Shown: positions 48,989 through 60,300 of the stretch, piece after piece
How positions within the stretch are numbered: the first letter of the stretch is position 1
How the letters are laid out: every line of letters begins with the position of its first letter
Assembly: GCF_000002865.3 (NCBI RefSeq)
Contig: NW_001865042.1
Coordinates: 1,160,207-1,224,206, forward strand
Length of the DNA stretch: 64,000 nucleotides
Reading direction: 5' to 3'
From: Monosiga brevicollis MX1
Lineage: Eukaryota > Opisthokonta > Choanoflagellata > Craspedida > Salpingoecidae
Notes under the pieces: generated by a model
What the model saw: only the letters and a program-made list of their open reading frames with translations
What the model was told of the DNA's origin: nothing
Databases searched by the model: none
Made by a program: the position numbers and the translations under genes

Positions 48989-51056
48989 CCCTCTTTGCAT
49001 CTGGGTGTCTCCGTTTGCGCGCCAAAAGAAAAAAAAAAAAAAAAAAGAAAGGACAAGCCAGGTGCAACGCTGAAAGACGGACTTCTTGTGGGGTAAGGGT
49101 CTTGAGCGGCTGGCCAGTCTCTTGGGCCTTGGCTTGCATATAAGCATTGATCTCATTGGTCAGTGCATCAAAGGCCGCACGTGTCGCTGCTTCGTCGAGC
49201 GGCTCATCATTGTTCTCGCCAAAAATGTTTGGGAAATCGGCAGGACGGATGCGACCCAAGAGGAGATTGGCGTCGGTCACTGGCATAAGGCAAGGCATGA
49301 CGAGGCAGATCCCATGTCGCATGTGGAATGAGCCAAAGAGCCATGCCTAGTCAGAGGCGGGACATGGGGAAGGCCAACAGTCAAGCAGAGCGAAAGAGGC
49401 CTACCTGTCAGCGGTCCACCCTTGCGGTAGCAGGTGGGGCCGGGATGGGCACCCGCACTCTCGGGCCCAACCACAAACATGCCGGCACGGAAAAACAGAC
49501 GTGAACCGCCGCCAGCGGCGACGGTATTGATATCGAGCTGGGGCACTTGAATGGTGGTACCAGCAATGGTTGTCTCGAAAACATGTTCGAACGAACCACC
49601 GAAGCGAGACACCTATTGCCACAGGCACCGTGTGGGCTGGGCGATGAGTGAAGAGCGGATGGCGCGGACATGGTTGTGGCTAGTGCATGCATGGACGGCA
49701 CAGAACACAGGGGCGCACACGAACATCAGTTGAAGTGCCACCCATGTCAAAGCCTGCACGACAAATACATGATCCAAATACGTGAGCAGAGCAAAGACAC
49801 TATGGGCTGCGCTTGGGGCCACCGCCTGCATGAGGGACAGCTCGAGGGCGCACGGGGCCAACTGACCGACGACGGGTGTGGTACCGTCAAACGCGGCCAG
49901 AGCGTAGCCGACCACGCCTGCAGCAGGGCCGCTCACAATGGCGCGAGAGCCGACAAAGCGATCCATTGGAGTCAAACCGCCATCGGACTGCATGAAAAGG
50001 ACGCGAACCCCCGCAAGGTCTCCCTCAAAGCCGCCGGCAAAGGAACGCAGGTATTGGTGGATGGCAGGCGTGAGGTAGGCGTCGGCACAAGCTGTGAAGC
50101 CGCGGGGCACGATCTTGGCCATCTGCATGACATCAGAGCTGAGGGAAACGTGTGTAAAGCCCATGTCGCGAGCAATCTGGCCGACGCGTTGCTCGTGCTC
50201 AACGTGAAGATACGAGTGCATGAGAACAACAGCGAGGCAGCGAATGCCGGCATCAAGGATCTTTTGCAGCTGTTGACGCAGAACAGCTTCATCCAGTGCT
50301 TGCCGAATCTCCAGGCGCTCCCCCGTGGCACCTTGCAAGGGACCATCTTCACTCAGGAGAATACGTTCATCCACTTCAACCACCTATTTACGAGACATCG
50401 TACGCGGTCACTGGCCAGTGTGTGCATATGCCGCACCGGGAAAAAAAGGGGGGGTTACAGAGGGGGAGCCTGAACGAGCCTGTTCATAGAGCACTTCGGG
50501 CATGCTAATATCAAGGTCAAAAAGTTTGGGGCGCGCCTGATTGCCAATGTGCAAGAGGTCCCGGAAGCCAGCCGTGATAGCCAGAGCCATGCGTTCACCC
50601 TTGCGCTCCAAAAGCGCGTTGGTGGCGACGGTGGTGCCCATGCGGATGGACTCGATCTGTTGGGTGGGGATAGGCTGAGCCGCATCCAGTTCATGACCCA
50701 AAAACTATGAAGGATGCACATGGACCATATCTTTGAGGAAACGCACAGGGCCATCCGAGCCCCTCTGCCTCTGCCCCTTAATCAGCTTGATTGGCGCAGC
50801 GACCCATGACCCAGCAAGGGGTCCGCGGCCGGGACGGCGGAAAGGAGCTGGGGAAGGAGCTGGGGAAGGAGCTGGGGGGTTGAGGGAGATAGAAATCAAG
50901 ACCAACCTTGGACATGACGCGACGAATGCCCTCGCGCGGTGCATCCGGATAGGCCGGGTCCACTGAGAGGAGCTTGAGGACGGTTGCGGAGCCATCTGGC
51001 AGCTCGGCATACACGTCCGTGAACGTACCACCCCGATCAATGGCAAATCGAAACAT
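44364..51056 (-). CDS. OPLAH: 5-oxoprolinase (ATP-hydrolysing), hydantoinase A/B fusion
   Basis: It hydrolyses 5-oxo-L-proline to glutamate with ATP in the gamma-glutamyl (glutathione) cycle; the family is a cytosolic homodimer of about 1290 residues. The start at 51056 gives [20 protein letters not shown], the HyuA nucleotide-binding motif. Then follow [60 protein letters not shown] with [20 protein letters not shown] and [14 protein letters not shown]. The HyuB half shows [56 protein letters not shown] and, near the end, [29 protein letters not shown] and TPGGGGYG. Both halves are in one gene with many introns. The C terminus departs from animal OPLAH: an acidic Ser/Asp stretch ending ASKRPKVE before the stop at 44364. 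It is head to head with the membrane-protein gene. Confidence 0.93.
48919..48984. repeat. (AC)33 microsatellite in a 5-oxoprolinase intron
   Basis: 66 bp of perfect AC on the + strand (GT on the transcribed strand), followed about 45 bp later by an A-run of about 18. Both lie within one OPLAH intron. Confidence 0.95.
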
Positions 51057-52026
51057 GATGCCGAACTTTGGAGATCAAGTTCCCCCTGAAACCCTGGCAC
51101 AAACACCCTGTCACCCTAAACAAGAAGACCCCCCCCAGCCAGAGTGAGACCACGCCAGCCGTCCAGGAACCACGTTCCCGAGCCCAGGCAGATGCAGCAG
51201 AACAAACGCGATTGGAACGAACCTGGAATTACAATAATATGCTGTGTTGAAACAATTTCTACAACACGCAGAACACGAGGTGGTGCGTCTCTTTGGAGGT
51301 CTTTGGAACTTGCTCTCTCTCTCTCTCTTGCTCTTGCTTAGTGCTCTCTCTTACCAATTCATTCTCTCTCTGTCTCTCTCACTCTGTCTCTCTCTCTGTC
51401 TCTCTCACTCTGTCTCTCTCTCTGTCTCTCTCACTCTGTCTCTCTGTCTCTCTCCTCTCTCTCTTCTTCGTTCACCCACTCACTTTTGCTGACATGGACA
51501 TGCTGACAACTGCATCAGGGGTGTTGAGAACAGGTGTCTGAATGATCGCTGATGCTTGCGTGCATGCATGTTAAGGCGGTTCCCAGCCAGGGACGGCGAG
51601 AGGATTGAAATCCTAGTCATTTCCACTGCTGGTGAGACACTGCAGAACACAGGCATGTCGCCATGTGTCTGCGACATTGTGTGCGTGTTTGCAAAAGGTA
51701 TGTTCACAACGCTCGGCACTGCTGCTTCCTTCCACAAGTACCCTCCCTTCGATTCCTTTCCCACTCGCACATCACATAACGGCCAAGGCTGCCTGGCCCT
51801 TGACGAGCTCAACCCCCATTCATTTCTCTGTGTTCCGATTTGCCATTCGGGTGTCGCTGGGATCATCGCCCTCCGGATCGTCGACGCCCCCGACACATCC
51901 TGGCGAGGATCTCCTCGGTCACCCTGCCACCACCCACCACCTACTGGTCGTCTCGTGCGTAGCTCTGCCCCTCAAAGCAGCTCGTCAGACCCGACCCTGC
52001 TCCCACACCTTTCGTTTGCCCACAAC
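51057..52026. promoter_or_regulatory. Divergent region between OPLAH and the membrane-protein gene
   Basis: 970 bp. The middle holds a CT/CTGT microsatellite (51313-51465). A frame continuous with the membrane-protein start is open back to about 51556, but it has no signal-peptide character and reads like untranslated sequence. I therefore placed the start at 52027. An upstream exon cannot be excluded. Confidence 0.5.
51313..51465 (+). repeat. CT/CTGT microsatellite
   Basis: About 150 bp of CTCTCTCTGTCTCTCTCACTCTGT units, a 22-26-bp higher-order pattern repeated several times, in the OPLAH/membrane-protein divergent spacer. Confidence 0.88.
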
Positions 52027-53801
52027 ATGCCTGGCGCGCCAGCCGCCGGGTGTCGGGGCTCCGCACAGATGCTCCTCCTTCTGCTCCTCTCGGCCTGCAT
52101 CCATGCCAAAGTCATCATGGACCAGCACACGGATGACAGCCACACCATTCGCACCGTTCTCTCAAGCGACGGCATCGTTCAACACTTTCAACCACATCAA
52201 GACGGTCTGCTGACAACCGTTAACCTGAAGCTGGGTTCCATGGAGGTGCGCTCCCGATGCCTACCCAAACGGCTATACTCACCAGCCGCCCTATGCACCA
52301 TGCTTGTGTCTCACTGCGCATCTGTTCCGTTCTTCTTTTCACTCGACTGATTTGTTCATGTACCTGGCCATAGCCCTGTCGTGAGTTTAGCGCAGAGTTG
52401 ATTGTGTTTGAGGCTCTGGCCGACACACTGGAAGAACCTGCACCCGTGACCAAAGCTTGGCAGCCAAGCAACCGTGAAGCTACCCGACGCATCCTACACC
52501 GCCAGCCCGTCCAATCGACCTGCTCTGCTTGTGAACTGTCCGCAGATACCTGCCTCATGACGCCAGCTTGCTCGCGCACGGCCTGCTTGGCTTGGCAAGG
52601 TTTTCAACTCGACGCTGCCATCACTGTTTTGCACAATCAAACGTATGGTTTCCAGCTTCAAAACTTTGCCTCCCCACTCGGTGGCCTACCCGCCGTGGGT
52701 GTTTCCCTCGCGAGTGAAAACCATGGTGGCTGGTCCAACTTGCCCATCAACACCCGCCTCCTCAACACCCCCACCCAGTATACCTTTCGCGCCTTCCTCG
52801 ACGTCAGCGATGCACAGAACGAAGCTGCCCTCCACGCTGGTCCCACTACCGAGGGTCCCAACTCGGGACCCTCGGTCGATCAAACTGACCCAACCGTCGC
52901 AGTCGTCGTTGGTACGTGAATAGTCCCTGCCTATGTTGTCCGTGGGTTTTGCTTGATTCTGTTTTTGTTTTAGTTATTTGTTTTTTTCCCGTTACTGGTC
53001 TGGTCAAGTCGTTGCCCCTGACAAGCTGATCGTGCATTGCCCTCGCTCTCACAGCCGTACTCTTAAGCTTGGTTGTACTTTTGGCTCTCGTCGTGGTGCT
53101 GGTGGCGCGACGCGCTCGGACCAAGGCCCGCGTCGCTCTCGATAATTATCAGCCCAAGCCTTGTGACCTCGACCCTGACTTTGACACGCGATCTCAAGCA
53201 TCCTCTGTGTTGGCCTGGCGTGCCCCTGTGAGCGTGACGGCCTCCTCCACACCGTTGTCAGCCCGGCGCATCGAGAGCACCCCTGCAGACTGTGCGAGCC
53301 TACACGATGGCGCTGCGCTACCCCTTTACACCAGCATTCGCCACTTGATCGATCAGGGACATGCTGATAACGTTTCCCACTCGGCGGATACCATTTCTTA
53401 CACCTCCATACCAGCTGCCACCTCGTTTCTAGCCCATCCAAGTCGCCAACCGGCAGAATACCCGGCGCGCCAAGGTATATCGCTGTGCCAAGCCGAATTG
53501 GTCGGTGTTTTCTCGCCATCAGCCCTCCCACAACTCACTCTGAACACTGTTTCCCGTAGTTGTGGTGGCCCCCTCCGACACATCCTCCATCGAGGGCAAG
53601 GAAGACGTGGTCTCGCTTGAACATGTTTCCATCCTACCCGCGCAGTCTTCCTGGAGCAGCACGCCCATGGCCTGGGGCACTACACCTCAGTCACATGTCC
53701 TTCCACATGTCCTCTCCCTCGTGGAGGATATAGACGACGAGCACGACGACCCTGATGCCGCCGAGAAGCTCTTCGGACGCCTGACCCTTTCTGAGGTCTA
53801 A
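52027..53801 (+). CDS. Single-pass type I membrane protein with tyrosine motifs in its tail, unrecognised
   Basis: The start at 52027 gives a classical signal peptide (MLLLLLLSACIHA core). The ectodomain is about 220 residues over two exons, with a Cys cluster (CSACELSADTC...PACSRTAC) and one N-glycosylation sequon (NQT). It also has beta-rich segments such as FQLDAAITVL and YTFRAFLDVS. After a Thr/Pro-rich linker, an intron leads to the membrane segment AVLLSLVVLLALVVVLV, then the stop-transfer ARRARTK. The tail of about 190 residues holds DNYQPKP, PLYTSI and ISYTSI. The last exon is acidic (LVEDIDDEHDDPDAAEKLFG) and ends at TAA 53799-53801. I do not recognise the ectodomain. The layout is that of a receptor or adhesion protein; ISYTSI fits the ITIM consensus (I/V/L/S-x-Y-x-x-I/V/L), but that is a short motif. 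Confidence 0.8.
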
Positions 53802-54302
53802 CACAATGCATGTCGCCGCACCACTAGGCCATTTGCAGCATGCGCTCGCAAGAGCAGGCATGTTTTTTGTGCCAGTGGGTTCTTCTGGTGTGGCTGCGCC
53901 CTCTATCCCTTCTCGTTCCTCTTTTTGTTTGTTTTGGTTTTGATCGCAAGGCATCTTGCCCAATGTGCTGCAAGAGGTACAAGCGTCTGTCCAAGCACAC
54001 TCAACCCTCCTCTCTGCGCTCTTGTATAAGATATCTCTCTGCACCATATTCTTCATTATAATTGACCAATTTGCTCAACCACTTTAATGATTGGCTCAAT
54101 TTGGCTTGGGCCCATAGACTCAATCAACGAGTCTCAAAAGCAAACGCGCTTGGCGCAAGTGTGTGATCAAATCCAAGCTCACATCACACATCGCAAACAG
54201 AAACAAAAAAAAGGGGGGGGGGGGGGGGGGGTTAAGAACTGTCCGACCGTCAAATGGATGACACCCGGCCTTGGGTACTCAAAGTTGATACCTGTTCATC
54301 CT
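53802..54302. other. Convergent spacer with a G19 homopolymer
   Basis: 500 bp between two gene 3' ends. It contains T-rich sequence (53920-53945), an A-run next to a run of 19 G (54213-54231), and no recognised gene. Confidence 0.55.
54213..54231 (+). repeat. G19 homopolymer
   Basis: Nineteen consecutive G after eight A, in the 3' spacer about 80 bp beyond the STAG stop codon. Such a run can fold as a G-quadruplex on the + strand; the exact length could be an assembly or sequencing artefact. Confidence 0.85.
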
Positions 54303-57300
54303 CTACAAGACCTCCTCCAAGTCTGATTCATCTGACGCTCGCGTGATCGGTGCAACCTCTTCAACATCATCCAACGAGTCCAGATGCAACACGGGGGCGC
54401 GAGTCACGCGCTTCTACACGAGCAGATGCAAAAACCACGATGATGAGCCATTGTCAACTTCCCAGCCGCACAGATCCTGAGAAGAAGCAGCTGGAATGTC
54501 CACGTACTGAGCGCTTGGGCGGTTGTGAGGGTTCATCCTCAATCTCATCAGAATCGTCTGCGTGAGCCGCAGCCCCGGTTTGGTCTGCACCGTCGTCGTC
54601 ATCGCTGTCATCTGAGATGGCGTCGACGAGAGCCGCACGGCCTCGGCCTGCACCCCGGGTGCGCGTCGATGCCCGGCTTGCTTGACGGGACGTTTTAGCT
54701 AGAACATGCAACATTGGGAAGCAGCAGATGGTATGAGAAGAGCGGCTTGCCCACTGGCATTTGAACGTCGCACGCCCTCTTGGATGATAAGCTCGAGCAG
54801 CCCAAACGCACTGACCGCGCTTGGGCACAGTGGAAATCCACCCATCGGCCTCATCCTCATCCGCCTCATCACCCTCGCCGACTTCGTCGTCACTAATCGG
54901 CTCACTGCGCCGGCCACGATTCGCACGTCGGCCGGCCCGCCGAGCAGAAGTAGGAGCGGCCGCGGGACTTGGTTCACCATCATCCTCAATGTCTATTGAG
55001 ATACAAATGTGCGTAAGCAAGGCAGATGGCAGACACAAGGAAAAAGAAAGGCAAACGAGAAGCAAGTCGGAGAGAAGTCCCAGGCAATAGTGTCACAGTC
55101 AATGTGCACCGGCCACAAACCTTCATCTGGCTGAATGCGACGTGTTGCGCGACGAGCTGTGATCACAGATACCCCCAAACATTGATGTCAGCACCCGTGT
55201 GGTGTGGCAAAGCAAGGGAGGGCCCAGCACAGCACAGCACAGCACAGCACAGCACAGCACAGCACAGCACAGCACAGCACAGCACAGCACAGCACAGCAC
55301 AGCACAGCACAGCACAGCACAGCACAGCACAGCACAGCACAGCACAGCACAGCACAGCACAGCACAGCACAGCACAGCACAGCACAGCACAGCACAGCAC
55401 AGCACAGCACAGCACAGCACAGCACAGCACAGCACAGCACAGCACAGCACAGCACAGCACAGCACAGCACAGCACAGCACAGCACAGCACAGCACAGCAC
55501 AGCACAGCACAGCACAGCACAGCACAGCACAGCACAGCACAGCACAGCACAGCACAGCATGTACGAGCAAAATGCTTACCCGAGGCTGGCGTCTTGGCCC
55601 CTTTACTTGCTCCCGACAGCAGATCAACGAGAGCAAAATAAGGCTGCCATTCCTGGCTGTGCTCCTTGGGCTCCATGGGCTGCTCAACCTCGATGCTGTC
55701 AAAGCTTTTGGCCGCATATTCGCGATCCTGTGGTAATCAGACAAGCCGTATGAATCGACAGAACCGGCTTTCTCCCACTCTCTTCCTCCACCCTCCTGCA
55801 TAGCACTCATCCCTCAACAAAGGCCGGGCATGACTTGATGCAAAACACCTCACGACAGACGCACATACCGCAGTACCCATGCGAGAAGCCACTTCACGCG
55901 CAAGGGCAAAAATGAAAATGGTATTGGCGCTGCGCGAGCCCTCCGCAAGCTGCGTGCAAGCTACCTTGCATAGGCTCTGGAACAACCAGTGCAGCTGTCG
56001 ACGATGGGCATCAGTACGCTGACTGAATGTCATGGCCAAGCTGCGAGTCACCTCCAGCACCATGTGCTGGTCTTTCTCATCAGCCGTCAGTGCCCACTGT
56101 ACGTAGTTCACGCCCGGAGTGCCCGAAACAATTCAAACAGTGGACACAATAGAAGTGTGAGAGGAGGCCGATGATGAGCGGGATTTTGGAATGTCAAGGA
56201 CGACTGCAAGGCACGGAATTTTGCCAGCGCAAGCCCATGGGGCCGTGAACGTACAGTCGTAAGGCCGTTGAGAATGACTCGTGCTGCCGAAACACTCGAC
56301 GTGCTGCTGTCCTGCTGACGCAGCTGCTTCAGGTATGCTTTAAAAACGTGTTTAACCTTGGCATTCTACGACGCGATACAAGCCAACGTCCACCGTGGAG
56401 CTGATAGGTCAGTGTCCGCTGGCCAAGACCGCGACTAGCGAGTCTGTGCAGTGGTTGCGGTTCTTGCGCACTAACGTACCGTACTATAATGAGGTACCAA
56501 AGGTACCCAGACGCTTTCAGGTAGCAGATGTAAGGTGGCCAAAGCCGTAAAAATGGAAAGAAGAGAGTCCAGCAGACCTGCGTTGGGTGCATTGCATTTC
56601 GCGTCGAGCCACGTTAAGAGTCGGGCGACGAAAGCGCAAGCCAAAAGAAACTTTGGTAGTTGATGGCAAGGCAACAAACGCAAAGCAACAAGCGCGTGCT
56701 CCCATGGCGTGCACGTACCTTCGTACTCGACCACATCTGCCGGGTCGGCATCGCTGGCAGGAGTAAATGCAACCATGTCACGCACGAACTCGGCAACGCT
56801 GGTGGCAAACCCTTCGGAGCAAAAAAGTACGAGCTCTTGGCTGGGTGCAGCAGCCGCATCGGCATCCGCTTTCGCGTCACTCTTCTCAGACTCATCAGAG
56901 TCTGATTCGGAAGCCTCGTCGTCTTCGGCATCGTGCGCCAGCTGCGCGCTGACGATGCAGAGCTCGCAGTACCCAATGCAAGCCTATGCCAGAGCGCAGA
57001 GTCACACCACCCCAGCTGTATTGAGTTGTTGCACCATCAAAGTTGCAAAGTACGACAGGACAGTCGGCCCCCAGCCATCTCACCGCCACGGCCGTGTTGG
57101 CAAATAACGATGACAAAGCCTTCTTCACCAAAGCCTCGAGCCGAGCCACATTTTGCAGAAAGGAGGCCTGTTGGGTGAATGTACAGTGTGAACGGCATGA
57201 ATTAGTGCTCGTTTACAGCGGACAAGAGGCCCAGGCTCACAGCACGCCACCCCCACCCCCCCCGCCAATGCTCGCTACGCAAGCGGTCCTCACATCCCGG

Positions 57301-60300
57301 GTAGCACGTCTGCCACTCGACCAACCTTGGCGGCAGCATCCTTGGTGTCCAAGGTAGCCAGACAAATCGCCAAAAGCCGTGACTGCAACACACACAGATG
57401 CTCCAGACTCTACATGAGTGGAGGGACAAGGGAGGTGAGAGTTGAGAGGTGATTGCGTCGTCTGGGACGGCAATTCACAGGTCTCCTGCAACAGCTGAGT
57501 AGGCCGATCAATTCAACCATGGCAAACAAAAACCTCAAGTCGAGTGACACGGTGTGTGCCATCTGCACTTGCCTCGCTATCCAAAGTCAGGTCAATGGCC
57601 CGCTCGACCATACTGTTCAGCAGCTGGTGGAGTGCCTCTGGCACGACAGGGAAACGCCTGGCGGAGGTTGCAGCGAAAACCAGGATGAGCCTTGTCATTC
57701 AATTAGTCCGGCGGTGCCAAGATCAAGTACCACGACGCAGACTTGACCGCACGCACGTTGCACAGGAGGCCAATCGCTTGAGTGTGAGCCGGAGGCCCAC
57801 GATACCATCTGTCTCATCGTCAGTCTTGGGGTCAAACTGAACACGAGAACACATGCAATGGCACGCAGGCAGCACAGTAAACCGCAAGATGAGGCAAACT
57901 GTCCATCTGCGGCCCAGATGGAGATTGCAATCGCGCACAAAGCTCCCACAACAGAATGGCGATAACCGTACCGTTACCAAGCCGCTGGCCTCATATTGGT
58001 CCAGCTTCATTTGTAGATCTTCCAGGATGCTTTGCATGCACGTTTCCTATCAGAGGATGAAAATTGGTGCAATGTTTGCAAAACAGAGATGAGCTTGCCA
58101 AAGCCCTCCACATGTGAGGTTGTGAGATTGTCACCGGGCCATACCGCTTTGGCTGCGACAGCCATCTTGGATTCAGCGAGGTCGCCAAGAAAGTTGACGA
58201 CGGCACGAATGGCAGCAATGTCGTTGGCTCCAAGCAGAGCCTTGGCCACCAGCGGAAACAAGCGGTCCAACTCCTTGGCTGCAGCTCCCGAGTACGCCTT
58301 GGGGTCCACCTCAGAGAGCGCCTTGATGATTGCGGCCGTGTTTGCATCATCGTGCGCATGCTAAAAGACATACACGGCCACAAAAAAAAGGGGGGCACGC
58401 ATCAGTAACGTACGCAGATGATTGAGAAGATGTACGAGCCCGTTTGGGGTCTGAAAAGACCACTTGTTTACAAAGCGGTGGCCGTCTCTGACCTTTTCCA
58501 ATAGATCACCAGCCTTGCGCACAAACTTCTTTGAGACAGCACTCCATTCGCTGCGGCTGGTTGACTTGCTCTCACCTGAGCAGCGAGACACAAACGATGA
58601 GAACGCAGCACCGCAGCCCGTCATTCCCAAGCGCTACGCAGAAATCAAGACGGCCGACTAGACCATGACCACACCAACGCATGGCCAAGCAAGGGCGTCA
58701 CGTACGAGACACTTTCATGGCCGCAGCAAACATGTGCAGAAAGTTGGCTTCCTCCTCCGCCGTCAAACTCGTGTCAGCTGCTTCGGCGCTTTCATCGAGG
58801 GCCTCCTCACCCGTCACATTGTCTTGCTCCAGTAACTCAAAATAGCAATCAAAATCCTGCTCGCACGCCGGCACGAGGATTAGCCTCTTGATTTGATCCG
58901 GCTTGCCGGGCGCCAAGCCCGGCCGACTGAACAGCACGCCGGTGTTCTGTAGCAACCAGCTAAGCGCACTCACCTGAAAGAGACTAATGTGGTCCCAGCC
59001 TGCGCGGACCATGTTATCGATCATGTCGGTGCTGGTGATAAGACGCACAAGCGTCTTCATGGATAGCCGACGTTGGTGGGCCTGCAAAGAACGCAAGCAA
59101 CAAGGTTAATTCCGACGCACCACGCGACTCACATGCACAAAGTTGGCTGAAGGCAATGAATTAGGTGTGATGAAGTGGGGCTGACCTCGTCCTCAATTTT
59201 GTGCAGCTCAAAGTGGAGGGGTAATTGCGCGTCGAGCAAAACCTCCTTGGCCAGCTTGGCAGCCTGCATCAAACCCGCAAAAAGATTTGAAGAGTGAGGC
59301 CCCTGTCGTGCTATCGCGCCTCGAGGACAACGCAAGGACTGTATCCTGTGGGATAGGGGCAAGCGGCGACACAAATGCAACAAAAACAGGAAGGCTGTCT
59401 ACGACAGGCATACCGCGCTTGCTACAGGCGCTTGGTCACTCTGCAAGCCGGCAAAAAGCAGTTGAATCTGCTCTGGGCTGAGTGCCTGCATGTTGCAGAG
59501 GTGGTGTAGGACTGCAAATGCCTGCACCGCCACGTCGGTGTTGGCATCCCAGACCATGAAAAGAATGTTGTCCTATCCCAGCAGCCCGCACCGTGCTTAA
59601 CATGTCAGCCTCAGAGCCAATGGGGTCTGCTGTGCAACTCCGTGCGATCAAAGGGTACGTGCAAACATGGCACGGGTTCGGCTTACCTTGAAGCGCTGCG
59701 TGAAGGATCCGAGCTGCTCACGCGTGTCCTGATTGCCGTACAGTGCCTCCAATGTGTGCAGCACACAGAGGCGAACTTCATGGTGCTTGTCGGACAAGGA
59801 CCAGCCAATGTACTTGAGGAAGGTGTCATCAAGAAACTTTTCCCTGAGGCAGCCAGTCAAAGTTTAGCCAGTTGGCCATTCGCCCAATGAGTCCTTTGCC
59901 GTGTGGGCCGACAAGCATCCTCTGGACCGACAGCGCGCGCCGAGCGCGCCAAACTGTGGGTCTTCAAGAGATCGGGCATGAGACAAGAGAAAACGGACCA
60001 GCTGTTGATGATCCAATAGCCCAGTGCCGTTAAGGTATCGCGCCGAATATCGTGGCATACATCGCTGCGATATTGGTATGGACGTGTTGACCAGTGAGCG
60101 GCAAACTGACGGTGGGCCTGTGTCGACAGTACCGCTGGGCAATGTGCACACAACGCACCGATAGCGATGGACGATGACACCCATGAAAATCTCATCCAGC
60201 CACTTTTCTGCGCGGGTGAACAGGCTATCAAACTCTTGCAATCGAGCCGTGGCCTCGTCAAGTCGGCGGCGCTGGGCCTTTTTCAACGGTTTGCCGTTGA

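Noticed and set aside
51556-52026. N-terminal extension of the membrane-protein frame
   Set aside because: It is open, but it places about 157 residues without signal or domain before an excellent signal peptide at 52027.
55225-55559. CRISPR-like or satellite array
   Set aside because: There are no spacers; it is a simple pentanucleotide repeat in a eukaryotic intron.
55026-55810. Several open frames of 145-236 codons on both strands (AQHST and VLCCA repeats)
   Set aside because: They exist only because a 5-bp repeat cannot create a stop in those phases. The region is an intron flanked by STAG exons with good splice sites.
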